DNA of 64,000 nt from UBA5972 sp964567685 (GTDB lineage: Bacteria; Pseudomonadota; Alphaproteobacteria; Rhodobacterales; Rhodobacteraceae), in assembly GCA_964567685.1 (NCBI GenBank), contig CAZMNO010000017.1, positions 1-64,000 of the forward strand, given 5' to 3'. Below, one piece after another: positions 52,430-60,394 of the stretch (its first letter is position 1; each line of letters starts with the position of its first letter). The notes under the pieces were generated by a model. That model had not been told where the DNA came from and made no database searches. It was given only the letters and a program-made list of their open reading frames with translations. Both the position numbers and the translations under genes were made by a program.

Positions 52430-53827
52430 TTAAATCTCCAGCGGTGCGTTCCGCCCGAGGGGCTGAACTGACTGCAATTCGTCCTGCTCGATTGACGCCC
52501 GAGGCCAGACCACTTCGACAATCGCACCGCAACGTTCTGGGATTTCTTCGGATGTGAGAAACGGGTTGGTGCCATTGGCAAAAGTCAGTTCGGCACCTGA
52601 GCGTTCCAGAAGGGTTTTGGCGATAAACAGACCAAGACCCATCCCTTCATATTCCGGCCTGACCGCCTGGCTGGTCTTGGCGTTGCGCCTGCGCACGAAA
52701 GGATCGCCAATACGCCCGATCAGATCAGGCGGATACCCCCGCCCGTCATCGGCGACTGTGGCGATGATCTTTTCCTGTGACCAGCGCACATCGATCCAGA
52801 CATGGCCCGCCGCGAAATCGACTGCGTTCTGAACCAAGTTGCGAAGACCGTGAATAACCTCAGATTGCCGCCGGATAACAGGTTGTTTGAGCAGCGCGCC
52901 ATCAATGGCCTGGAAGGTGAACCGAACTTCTTTGCCTCGATCTTCATGGGGTTCAGCAGCTTCCTGCACAACAGCAGAAACTGGTGCGTGGCGCAGATGG
53001 ATATCATCCTTGCCGGTCCGGCCCATATCGCGCAGGATATCGCGACAGCGATCCGCCTGTTCACGTATCAGTTCAGCATCTTCCCGTAAATCTTTGTTTT
53101 CCTTAAGTTCATCTGCCAATTCTGAGCTAACAAGCTTGATCGTTGCCAAAGGTGTGCCCAGCTCGTGAGCCGCGGCTGCAACGATACCGCCGAGATCCGT
53201 CAGTTTCTGTTCACGACTGAGCGCCATCTGTGTTGCGACAAGCGCTTGTGACATGGAGTGGGCCTCGGTCGTCACCCGGCGCTCATAACCTGCAAGAAAG
53301 ACTAGTCCGATCACCAGCGAAGCCCAAAACCCCCAGATAAACAAATCGGGCATTTTAAGGATAAATCCCTGATGCGTGCGCAAGGGCACATGATATCTGG
53401 CAACAATCGTAATCAGAAGGATCGCTGCGATCCCCAGAAACAACGTTGATTTCAGGCGCAGGGCCGAGGCCGATATTGTTACGGGTGCGAGAATCAGAAG
53501 GGCAAACGGGTTGTTCAGGCCGCCGGTCAGGAAAAGAAGAAAGACAAGCTGTGCAAGATCAAACAGAAGCGTCAGCATTGTTTCACGCTCCGACAGGCGC
53601 TTGTTTTCGGGATAGATCACGGTTGAAATGATGTTGAACGCGATCGAGGCTCCGATGGCCAGAACGCACAGGCTGGTATTCAGCATCAGATCGAGCTGAA
53701 AGATCGCAAACATCACGGCCGCACTTTGCCCCGCAATTGCCAGCCAGCGCAGATTGATCAGGGTGCGCAGACGCACCCATTCACTGCGGGCCTCGCTGTT
53801 CAAGAGGTTCAGAGGGGTTTCAGCCAT
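52430..53827 (-). CDS. regB: Redox-responsive sensor histidine kinase RegB/PrrB
   Basis: Membrane sensor kinase of the RegBA/PrrBA system that adjusts photosynthesis, respiration and nitrogen and carbon fixation to redox state. The 465-residue protein has six hydrophobic segments in residues 25-190, the quinone-binding loop GGLNNPF, H-box AAHELGTPLATIKLV, the redox cysteine in REQADRCRDILRDMG and ATP-binding motifs DDGRGYPPDLIGRIGDPF and GMGLGLFIAKTLLERSGA. ATG 53827 is preferred to an in-frame start at 53926, which would run into senC. It is divergent from senC. Confidence 0.96.
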   Translation of the reverse strand: MAETPLNLLNSEARSEWVRLRTLINLRWLAIAGQSAAVMFAIFQLDLMLNTSLCVLAIGASIAFNIISTVIYPENKRLSERETMLTLLFDLAQLVFLLFLTGGLNNPFALLILAPVTISASALRLKSTLFLGIAAILLITIVARYHVPLRTHQGFILKMPDLFIWGFWASLVIGLVFLAGYERRVTTEAHSMSQALVATQMALSREQKLTDLGGIVAAAAHELGTPLATIKLVSSELADELKENKDLREDAELIREQADRCRDILRDMGRTGKDDIHLRHAPVSAVVQEAAEPHEDRGKEVRFTFQAIDGALLKQPVIRRQSEVIHGLRNLVQNAVDFAAGHVWIDVRWSQEKIIATVADDGRGYPPDLIGRIGDPFVRRRNAKTSQAVRPEYEGMGLGLFIAKTLLERSGAELTFANGTNPFLTSEEIPERCGAIVEVVWPRASIEQDELQSVQPLGRNAPLEI

Positions 53828-53924
53828 ATTTTTCCGGTGTTTTTGTCGCAGTCGCGTACTCGTGTATTGATACTTGGGCAGCTTATATGGATCAACAGGT
53901 TCGTTACCGATCAAAAGAGCTGCC

Positions 53925-54542
53925 ATGACCCGTCTTTATGCCTTTACCGCCGTTCTGCTTATTGCCGCTTTGCTGGGTGTCATGGGGGTATTTGTTTTTC
54001 GCGGGCAGCCGGATGACGTTTTTGCCCAGTGCCGGTCAAGCCAGATCGCCGGTGGAAAGGCCGCCATCGGAGGGCCGTTTACACTGACCAATCACCTTGG
54101 CAAGACGGTGACCGAGAAAGACGTAATCACAAAACCCACGCTGGTATATTTTGGCTACACGTTCTGCCCGGATGTCTGTCCAATGGATACGGCAAGAAAC
54201 GCTGAAGTAATCGATCTTTTGGATGCCCAGGGGCTGGATGTGACGCCAGTTTTCGTCTCGATCGATCCGGCCCGCGACACGCCGGAATCCCTTGCCGATT
54301 TTGTCACCTACACGCATGACAAGATGATCGGCCTGACGGGTACTGAGGAACAGGTGAAAGCCGCCTCAAAGGCCTATAAAACCTTCTATCGCAAAGCCAG
54401 CGATGACGAACATTACCTGATGGACCACTCGACCTTCACCTATCTCGTCTTCCCCAACCACGGGTTTGTCGAGTTCTTCACCCGTGATCAGAGTGCAGGG
54501 AATATGGCAGAATCGGTCGCCTGTTATATCAGAGAGTCGTGA
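53925..54542 (+). CDS. senC: SCO1/SenC/PrrC-family copper chaperone
   Basis: Membrane-anchored periplasmic thioredoxin-fold protein of 205 residues that loads copper into cytochrome oxidase and, in Rhodobacter, affects RegB signalling (PrrC). It has an N-terminal transmembrane anchor (about 5-22), the copper-binding CxxxC in FCPDVCPMD and the late histidine in MDHSTFTYLV. ATG 53925 follows a weak ribosome site. It lies between the divergent regB and downstream regA, the classic order of this locus. Confidence 0.95.
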   Translation: MTRLYAFTAVLLIAALLGVMGVFVFRGQPDDVFAQCRSSQIAGGKAAIGGPFTLTNHLGKTVTEKDVITKPTLVYFGYTFCPDVCPMDTARNAEVIDLLDAQGLDVTPVFVSIDPARDTPESLADFVTYTHDKMIGLTGTEEQVKAASKAYKTFYRKASDDEHYLMDHSTFTYLVFPNHGFVEFFTRDQSAGNMAESVACYIRES

Positions 54543-54611
54543 ACCTGTTTGACCATCGGTCGCGCGCATACTAGAAAGTGCGAGACAAGGTTGTGTGACG
54601 GGACGGTGAAA

Positions 54612-55166
54612 ATGGCAGAACGCGAATTGCGCGATATCGGTGACGATAATTCACTGCTGCTACTGGACGATGATGAGCCGTTTCTGCGCCGTCTGGCCCG
54701 TGCCATGGAAAAACGTGGTTTTTCGGTTGAGGCGGTGGAAACCGTCGCCGCAGGCAAAGCTGTCGCTACCGCAAGACCACCTGCCTATGCGGTTGTCGAT
54801 CTCAGACTTGAGGATGGCAATGGTCTCGACGTAGTCGAGGTTCTGCGAGAAAAGCGGCCCGACTCACGGATCGTGGTTTTGACAGGCTATGGCGCGATTG
54901 CCACTGCGGTTGCGGCGGTCAAGATCGGGGCGACGGATTACCTTTCCAAACCTGCCGATGCAAATGACGTGACCGCTGCCCTGCTGGCCGGTGACGAAGA
55001 CCGCCCACCACCGCCGGAAAACCCGATGTCGGCAGATCGCGTGCGCTGGGAGCATATCCAACGGGTGTTTGAGCTGTGTGACCGGAATGTGAGTGAAACC
55101 GCGCGCCGGTTGAACATGCACCGCCGGACCTTGCAGCGGATTTTGGCGAAGCGGTCGCCGCGCTGA
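54612..55166 (+). CDS. regA: Response regulator RegA/PrrA
   Basis: DNA-binding response regulator partner of RegB, 184 residues, the usual size. The receiver domain (about 15-125) has acidic LLLLDDDEPFL, phospho-acceptor Asp in VVDLRLEDG, and Lys in YLSKPADAND. The C-terminal Fis-type helix-turn-helix NVSETARRLNMHRRTLQRIL is almost identical to RegA of Rhodobacter. ATG 54612 follows GGGACGG. It is downstream of senC on the same strand. Confidence 0.97.
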   Translation: MAERELRDIGDDNSLLLLDDDEPFLRRLARAMEKRGFSVEAVETVAAGKAVATARPPAYAVVDLRLEDGNGLDVVEVLREKRPDSRIVVLTGYGAIATAVAAVKIGATDYLSKPADANDVTAALLAGDEDRPPPPENPMSADRVRWEHIQRVFELCDRNVSETARRLNMHRRTLQRILAKRSPR

Positions 55167-55423
55167 ATATCGCCTGAAATCGCGGTACAGAACCGGTACA
55201 GAATGTGTATGACTCCCGTGCATACACTTTACGATGGGGTGGCGTTTGTTTTGCCCATTCTGTGAGTGCTGTCTTTTGTGATTGAATACGCAAAAACGAC
55301 TTTGGACACAGATGACTATATTTTTTCTGTTTTTAACTTGTACTCTTTGATTTGCGGCGTTTTGGAGGAATCCAGCCTATCAGTCAGATAGCTTGACGCT
55401 GTTTCTTTTGACTTTCGCCAAAA
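55167..55423. other. AT-rich spacer after regA with repeats
   Basis: About 257 bp, visibly richer in A and T than neighbours. It holds a 10-bp tandem repeat CGGTACAGAA (55183-55192 and 55194-55203) and a perfect 7-bp inverted repeat GTGTATG/CATACAC (55205-55211 and 55221-55227, 9-nt loop). The latter may end regA transcription or be an operator. No open frame with a plausible start is present. Confidence 0.6.
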
Positions 55424-56116
55424 TTACATTTCCCCGGCATCAAATTTAAACAGGAAAGTTGGAGGGGAATGTAGTCCAAGCCCAAACTGCCGATCTCTTG
55501 GCTCTATTTTGTCTAGTTTCGCGATAACTTCGAAAGCGGCGAGCGCTTTGTCTGCTTCATCAAAGAATGCGGCTTCCTCATCCACCCAAGTGTACGCTAG
55601 CAGCTTCACGTCATTGCAACTTGAGTATTCAAATACATGCTCAAGAGCGAGTAACGCCGCACCATTTGCATCTGTGAAACCTCCCGTCGGAATGCAAGAC
55701 AGAAACGAAGCGCAGATACGCTTCCAAGCAAGCGCACTTTTTTCAATTCTATCGCCATAAAAGAATGCAGCGGCAATAGCAGAAAATGGGATCAGTTTGT
55801 CCAAAACCTCATATACGACCGCAGGCCAATCAGCACCTGCCCCAACGTCAATTTCAAATGCAGAAGAATATCTATCACGATCAAAATCTTTCAGCTTCCA
55901 ACCAACAGTATCCTCAAACAACTCTGAATCGTAGTTTAGGGTAGTGTCAAACACACTCATCGAATTCTCTGGGAATAGAATATTTCCGTAGCGATCTTTG
56001 ATCATATATGGAGCATCGGCGAATCTGGCCACGAGCACAATCGGTGGAAAAGACAGATTGATTGTGCTTCTCTGCAGCAACCATCGCTCTACTGCAGTAA
56101 GAGCAAATCCTCGCAC
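55424..56116 (-). CDS. Orphan hypothetical protein, probably acquired
   Basis: I do not recognise this 230-residue protein. It has no signal peptide or membrane segment; it contains several conserved-looking aromatic stretches (FFYGDRIEKSALAWKRICAS, LAYTWVDEEAAFFDEADKAL). The gene is richer in A/T and has different codon use from its neighbours, including more AGA- and ATA-type codons. Its start is uncertain: the frame opens with GTG at 56116, which overlaps the HD gene by 28 bp, and ATG codons occur downstream (for example at MIKDRYGNI). It sits between regA and the HD gene, where Rhodobacter species carry hvrA/spb. Confidence 0.6.
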   Translation of the reverse strand: MRGFALTAVERWLLQRSTINLSFPPIVLVARFADAPYMIKDRYGNILFPENSMSVFDTTLNYDSELFEDTVGWKLKDFDRDRYSSAFEIDVGAGADWPAVVYEVLDKLIPFSAIAAAFFYGDRIEKSALAWKRICASFLSCIPTGGFTDANGAALLALEHVFEYSSCNDVKLLAYTWVDEEAAFFDEADKALAAFEVIAKLDKIEPRDRQFGLGLHSPPTFLFKFDAGEM

Positions 56117-56679
56117 CGCCCGACAAAAGCGCTGCGCACCTCGGCGGGCTGGCGCAGGTTGATGGCCACGGCATCCACCAGTTTTGAGTGTGGCTCACCA
56201 AACAGTTTGTCCGCCTCCTTTTTGTCAAATCCGGCGATCTGAACCGCCTCCATCCAGGCTGAAATCCTGTCGGCACGTTTGATCTGCTTCTTGACCGCAA
56301 CTGGCAGAACTGCGGGCAAACCAAACCGCAGATGAATCGCTGCCATCAACCGGTCATCAAGCTCTTTATACCCCGGCCCCACCGCTGCCTTGACCGGCGA
56401 AATCATGTCACCGATGACAAACTCCGGCGCGTCGTGCAGCAGGGCAGCCAGCCGCCATTTGGCCACGGCTTTCGGATACAGCCGGTGAAAGATCTCTTCG
56501 ACCAGCAGGGAATGCTCGGCCACCGAATAGGGAAAATCACCAAGGGTCTGGCCATTCCAGCGGGCCTGAAAGCTGAGACCGCGGGCGATATCCTCGATTT
56601 CGATATCCAGCGGTGACGGATCAAGCAGATCAAGTCTGCGACCCGATAACATTCGCTGCCAGGCGCGGGGCTGTTTCAT
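56089..56679 (-). CDS. HD-domain phosphohydrolase (YfbR-like)
   Basis: A 196-residue protein with the HD-domain metal-binding residues: His56 in VAEHSLLV, His82-Asp83 in LLHDAPEFVIGDM and a later Asp in ADRISAW. It resembles YfbR-type 5'-deoxynucleotidases, but substrate cannot be assigned. It is divergent from ahcY by about 110 bp. The C-terminal end overlaps the frame of the downstream orphan gene. Confidence 0.88.
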   Translation of the reverse strand: MKQPRAWQRMLSGRRLDLLDPSPLDIEIEDIARGLSFQARWNGQTLGDFPYSVAEHSLLVEEIFHRLYPKAVAKWRLAALLHDAPEFVIGDMISPVKAAVGPGYKELDDRLMAAIHLRFGLPAVLPVAVKKQIKRADRISAWMEAVQIAGFDKKEADKLFGEPHSKLVDAVAINLRQPAEVRSAFVGRCEDLLLLQ

Positions 56680-56790
56680 TCAGGAGAACCTCTTTTACAG
56701 AGTTTGAAGGTATATCCCCGGCAAAGCAGTTGTCGAGTGGGTTGGCCGATGATATGGACCCCTCTGAACCGTTTTTTAGGAGCCGGCGGA

Positions 56791-58185
56791 ATGACCACCG
56801 ATTACATTATCAAAGACATCAATCTTGCAGATTATGGCCGCAAAGAGCTGGACATTGCCGAGACTGAAATGCCCGGCCTGATGGCATTGCGCAAGGAGTT
56901 TGGTGAAAGCAAACCCCTGAAAGGTGCGCGGATCGCCGGCAGCCTGCACATGACCATTCAGACAGCGGTTCTGATTGAAACGCTGACCGCGCTTGGTGCC
57001 GATGTGCGCTGGGCCTCGTGTAATATCTTCTCAACGCAAGACCACGCGGCTGCGGCGATTGCGGCTGGTGGCACGCCTGTGTTTGCCATCAAGGGCGAGA
57101 CGCTCGAGGAATACTGGGATTACGCCGACAGGATCTTCCATTTTGAGGAAGGCGGCTGCAATATGATTCTGGATGATGGTGGCGATGCGACCATGTACAT
57201 CCTTATCGGTGCGCGGGTCGAGGAAGGTGAGACCGATCTGATTGAGACCCCAAAGTCGGAAGAAGAAGTGGCCTTCTTCGCCCAGATCAAAAAACGCCTG
57301 AAGGAAAGCCCCGGTTGGTTCGTGCGCCAGCGCCACATGATCAAAGGTGTGAGCGAGGAAACCACCACCGGTGTGCATCGCCTTTATCAGCTGATGGAAA
57401 AGGGCCACCTGCCGTTCCCGGCGATCAACGTCAATGACTCTGTCACCAAATCGAAATTTGACAACAAATACGGCTGCAAGGAGTCTCTGGTTGATGGCAT
57501 CCGGCGCGCTACTGACACGATGATGGCGGGCAAAACCGCTGTTGTTTGCGGTTATGGCGATGTCGGCAAGGGTTCGTCTGCTTCTCTGCGTGGGGCCGGA
57601 GCACGGGTAAAGGTCACCGAAATCGACCCGATCTGCGCGCTGCAAGCGGCAATGGACGGGTTTGAGGTTGTGACGCTGGAAGACGCGGTGAGAGACGCCG
57701 ATATCTTCATCACCACCACCGGAAATAAAGACGTCATCCGCATCGAACATATGCGCGAGATGAAGGATATGGCGATTGTCGGCAATATTGGCCATTTCGA
57801 CAATGAGATACAAATCGCGGCACTGAAAAACCACAAATGGACCAATATCAAGGAACAGGTGGACATGATCGAAATGCCGAACGGCAATCGGATGATCCTG
57901 CTGTCCGAGGGGCGCCTTTTGAACCTTGGCAACGCAACCGGTCATCCGTCGTTCGTGATGTCCGCCAGCTTCACCAATCAGGTGCTGGCACAGATCGAGC
58001 TTTGGACCAAGGGCGATGAATATGACAACTCGGTCTACATCCTGCCCAAACACCTGGACGAAAAGGTCGCGCGCCTGCATCTGGAGAAGATCGGGGTGAA
58101 ACTGACTGAACTGTCCGATGAACAGGCCGACTATATCGGCGTGACGGCCGAAGGGCCTTTCAAGCCAGAGCATTATCGGTACTGA
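56791..58185 (+). CDS. ahcY: Adenosylhomocysteinase
   Basis: Hydrolyses S-adenosylhomocysteine, the by-product of methylation, to adenosine and homocysteine. The 464-residue protein has SLHMTIQTAVLIETL, WASCNIFSTQDHAAAAI, NVNDSVTKSKFDNKYGC, NAD-binding VCGYGDVGKGSSASLRG and the C-terminal KPEHYRY. ATG 56791 follows AGGAGCCGG; an in-frame start at 56704 would add 29 atypical residues. I looked for a SAH riboswitch in the 110-bp leader and did not see one. ahcY next to regA is the known Rhodobacter arrangement. Confidence 0.97.
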   Translation: MTTDYIIKDINLADYGRKELDIAETEMPGLMALRKEFGESKPLKGARIAGSLHMTIQTAVLIETLTALGADVRWASCNIFSTQDHAAAAIAAGGTPVFAIKGETLEEYWDYADRIFHFEEGGCNMILDDGGDATMYILIGARVEEGETDLIETPKSEEEVAFFAQIKKRLKESPGWFVRQRHMIKGVSEETTTGVHRLYQLMEKGHLPFPAINVNDSVTKSKFDNKYGCKESLVDGIRRATDTMMAGKTAVVCGYGDVGKGSSASLRGAGARVKVTEIDPICALQAAMDGFEVVTLEDAVRDADIFITTTGNKDVIRIEHMREMKDMAIVGNIGHFDNEIQIAALKNHKWTNIKEQVDMIEMPNGNRMILLSEGRLLNLGNATGHPSFVMSASFTNQVLAQIELWTKGDEYDNSVYILPKHLDEKVARLHLEKIGVKLTELSDEQADYIGVTAEGPFKPEHYRY

Positions 58186-58243
58186 TTTCGCAAAAACGCC
58201 ACATTTTCGGGTATTCTGGCGCCAAACAGTCAGGACGTACCGG

Positions 58244-58744
58244 ATGCCGGCACAGGTGAATACGCTCAAATTAATCGCGGCAACTGCATTGCTTGCCGCG
58301 ATTGCCGTTTCGGCAGAGCCGGTTCAGGCTGAGCCCAACATCACAGTCGTTCGCAACACCTATACGATTTCCGGCAGAACAGGCCGTGAGTTGAAACGGC
58401 AGATGAAAGAACTCGGCCCGAAGGGGTTTTGGGCTTATACGCAGTGGTATCTGAAATGGTCGTCTTCTTGCGAAGTAAATCTGACAATTACTTACACAAT
58501 GCCTGAGCTCAAGGACCGGGCAAAGGTTCCTCTGATCCTGCGCAAGAAGTGGGATGCCATGCTCGAAAAGCTGGAAATGCACGAGGAAGGGCACGGTCAA
58601 CACGGAATTAATGCGGCAAATGAGGTTTTTGCCGCAGACTGTCATGGCGCTAAAAGCATCACGGCCAAATGGGCCCGGCAGGATAAAATCTATGACAAAG
58701 AGACTAGGCACGGCCAGACGGAGGGTATCTATCTGCCTGACTAG
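58244..58744 (+). CDS. DUF922 putative secreted metalloprotease
   Basis: Exported protein of 166 residues: a signal peptide (1-30) followed by the DUF922 domain with a HExxH-like zinc motif, MHEEGHGQHG (His, Glu, His), and the family segment RQMKELGPKGFWAYTQW. It contains two cysteines that may form a disulfide. Members are predicted Zn-dependent proteases of unknown substrate. It lies 58 bp after ahcY, with no visible terminator between. Confidence 0.88.
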   Translation: MPAQVNTLKLIAATALLAAIAVSAEPVQAEPNITVVRNTYTISGRTGRELKRQMKELGPKGFWAYTQWYLKWSSSCEVNLTITYTMPELKDRAKVPLILRKKWDAMLEKLEMHEEGHGQHGINAANEVFAADCHGAKSITAKWARQDKIYDKETRHGQTEGIYLPD

Positions 58745-58824
58745 ATGACCAGCCAGCGGCAAAATACTTTCTAAACTTCAGGAAATATCTTAACCTCGAA
58801 ATTGTGAGGAGCTGCCCGACCTCA

Positions 58825-58881
58825 TTGGGGGGGATGTGGTAACTTCAGTATATGTAAACGTCAGAATACCCGAACGGGTAT
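58825..58881 (+). promoter_or_regulatory. Promoter and 5'-terminal hairpin of the DUF2853 gene
   Basis: TTGGGG (58825-58830) and TATATG (58849-58854) with an 18-bp spacer could start transcription near 58861. A perfect 6-bp hairpin ATACCC/GGGTAT with a 4-nt loop (58866-58881) then lies at the very start of the RNA, just before the ribosome site GAGGAGGAA and ATG 58894. 5'-terminal hairpins can stabilise mRNA. Predicted from sequence. Confidence 0.4.
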
Positions 58882-58893
58882 GAGGAGGAAATT

Positions 58894-59235
58894 ATGGGCA
58901 GAAGAGATGATTTGATTGCGCAATATGCAGATGACCTGAGGAACAAATGCGGCATGATGCCGGATATGGATTTGCTGACCAAAGTGACCATTGGCTGCGG
59001 CCCGGCGATTTACAATGCGGACGCTTCGACCGTGGCCGGAACGCAGGATCACGAGATTGAAACCGTCAAGAACAACTTTCTGATCGGCAAGCTTGGGCTG
59101 GCCGACAGCCCGGCACTGGATGCTGCGATTGCAGAAGCGATTGATACCTATGGTCGTTCTGAAAGAAACAAATACCGGGCGGTGATTTACTACATGCTGA
59201 CCAAGAAATTCGGCAAGGAATCGGTTTACGGCTGA
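58894..59235 (+). CDS. DUF2853 family protein
   Basis: Small cytoplasmic protein of 113 residues of the DUF2853 family; landmarks are IAQYADDLRNKCGM, KVTIGCGPAIYN, DHEIETVKNNFLIGKLGL and the C-terminal YYMLTKKFGKE. It is helical and has no known function. It has one of the strongest ribosome sites in the window (GAGGAGGAA, five bases before ATG) and its own hairpin and terminator, suggesting high expression. Confidence 0.9.
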   Translation: MGRRDDLIAQYADDLRNKCGMMPDMDLLTKVTIGCGPAIYNADASTVAGTQDHEIETVKNNFLIGKLGLADSPALDAAIAEAIDTYGRSERNKYRAVIYYMLTKKFGKESVYG

Positions 59236-59258
59236 TCGTCGAAGCGACCTTTGCGATT

Positions 59259-59287
59259 GGGCATCTGCTGCGGCAGGTGCCCTTTTT
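59259..59287 (+). terminator. Intrinsic terminator of the DUF2853 gene
   Basis: A 10-bp stem (59259-59268 with 59273-59282, one G-U pair) with a 4-nt loop, followed by TTTTT at 59283-59287. It ends the DUF2853 transcript 24 bp after the stop codon. Confidence 0.92.
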
Positions 59288-59325
59288 GTTAACCTTAACA
59301 CATTGATATTCTGTAAAATTCTTGG

Positions 59326-59474
59326 AACATCCCGATTGCCAGCCGAAGCGTGATCACCTAGGGTCACCTTATCGGGCCAGCAAGGCCGGGACTTTTCAGG
59401 AGCGTGTGGTGCTAAGTGGAGCGCACGTGGGGTGATGGAGGGTCCCGAGGGGTTGGGGCCCTCCTTTTCTTTTT
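59326..59474 (+). ncRNA. Candidate small RNA between two terminators
   Basis: About 150 bp of plus-strand DNA, closed to translation, lies between the terminator at 59259-59287 and a second strong plus-strand terminator at 59437-59474, whose only reason to exist here would be a transcript starting in between. A TAAAAT -10 hexamer at 59314-59319 (weak -35) predicts a start near 59326. Inside are GGCC-AGCAA-GGCC (59374-59386 approximately) and a 6-bp CGTGTG/CGCACG stem (59403-59427 approximately). It is not recognisable as SRP RNA, tmRNA or 6S RNA. Confidence 0.5.
59437..59474 (+). terminator. Intrinsic terminator of the candidate small RNA
   Basis: A 10-bp stem (59437-59446 with 59455-59464, one G-U pair) with an 8-nt loop, followed by TTTTCTTTTT. 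The T-run is on the plus strand, so it cannot serve the minus-strand DUF1761 gene, whose stop codon begins at 59474. Confidence 0.88.
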
Positions 59475-59857
59475 CAGAACAGCGTCAGGACCAGGCCCAT
59501 GATGGTGCAGCCGATAATGGCATAGCATCCGTCAATGAACATTAGCCGCATGGACCGGCTGGCAAACGCGTAGTTCGTGATGATCCATGGTGCGGCGATG
59601 AACGCACCCAGACCAAATCCGGACCACAGCCCTTTGTTCCCTTCGTCAATACCCGCCATATTGAACATATGGCGCATCATTCCGGCAATCAGGATTGCCG
59701 CGATGAATGATATGATGAAAGGCGCTGGGTTCTTTCGGTCAATATCGCTGGCGCTGAGATTTGCTGCTTCCATCCACTGCTTGCCCAGGATCATGTACCA
59801 CGCAGCGCCGAAAGCATAGCTGGCAATCGCGGCAACGATGACACCCAAATATTCCAT
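59474..59857 (-). CDS. DUF1761 membrane protein
   Basis: Integral membrane protein of 127 residues with four hydrophobic segments (about 3-23, 47-67, 80-98 and 105-127), matching the DUF1761 family, whose members have a loop with WMEAANLSASDI after the first helix. Function unknown. It has a strong ribosome site (AAGGAGG) before ATG 59857. Confidence 0.87.
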   Translation of the reverse strand: MEYLGVIVAAIASYAFGAAWYMILGKQWMEAANLSASDIDRKNPAPFIISFIAAILIAGMMRHMFNMAGIDEGNKGLWSGFGLGAFIAAPWIITNYAFASRSMRLMFIDGCYAIIGCTIMGLVLTLF

Positions 59858-59969
59858 TCCCCGTATCCTCCTTTTTTAGGTTGTTATATTGGGGTTATGC
59901 CGCAGAATGTTGTGGATTTCTACCATATTTGGTGGAATTGGCTTTTGTGTGACCATCTGGTCCGAAAGC

Positions 59970-60383
59970 TCAGAGGCCGCCCAGTGCACAGATGATCTCC
60001 CACTCCCTATCACTGACCGGCTGAACAGAGAGGCGTGTGTTATTGACCAGCACCATGTCGTTCAGTCGTTCATCGGCTTTGCACATTTCCAGAGAAACCG
60101 GCGTTGGAATCGTCGCAACGGCCTTCACATCGACGCAATCCCAGCGTTCGTCGTCAGTGGTGCTATCTTGGTGGGAAAGTGCCGACACCTCGACAATTCC
60201 GACCACGGCTTTCTGCTTCTGGGAATGGTAGAAAAACCCACGATCACCGATTTTCATAAGCCGCATGTTGTTGCGTGCCTGATAATTGCGAACACCATCC
60301 CATTCCTCGCCAAGATCGCCCTTTGCAAGCTGGTCGTCCCAGCTCCAGGTTGAGGGTTCTGATTTGAATAGCCAGTAAGCCAT
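59970..60383 (-). CDS. EVE-domain protein
   Basis: A 137-residue protein of the EVE/thymocyte nuclear protein 1 family, related to the PUA/YTH fold that binds modified bases in DNA or RNA. Landmarks: WLFKSEPSTWSWDDQL, WDGVRNYQARNNMR, DRGFFYHSQKQK and the final LSVQPVSDREWEIIC. It is 11 bp downstream of gpsA, in a tsaD-gpsA-EVE order. The ligand here is unknown; the conserved aromatic residues of the binding pocket appear present. Confidence 0.92.
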   Translation of the reverse strand: MAYWLFKSEPSTWSWDDQLAKGDLGEEWDGVRNYQARNNMRLMKIGDRGFFYHSQKQKAVVGIVEVSALSHQDSTTDDERWDCVDVKAVATIPTPVSLEMCKADERLNDMVLVNNTRLSVQPVSDREWEIICALGGL

Positions 60384-60394
60384 GCAAGCCTCCG

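Noticed and set aside
55183..55203. Short tandem repeat as a possible CRISPR or att site
   Set aside because: Only two 10-bp copies 11 bp apart, with no further units, spacers, cas genes or integrase.
56680..56790. SAH riboswitch upstream of ahcY
   Set aside because: I searched the leader for the conserved core and paired elements and could not find them; only an ordinary ribosome site is evident.
57031..58269. 412-codon minus-strand open frame opposite ahcY
   Set aside because: Pure antisense of ahcY; the His/Asp/Val-rich translation is typical of such shadows.
59326..59474. Assignment of the candidate small RNA to SRP RNA, 6S RNA or tmRNA
   Set aside because: The conserved core motifs of these RNAs are absent and the flanking genes are not those usually found beside them.
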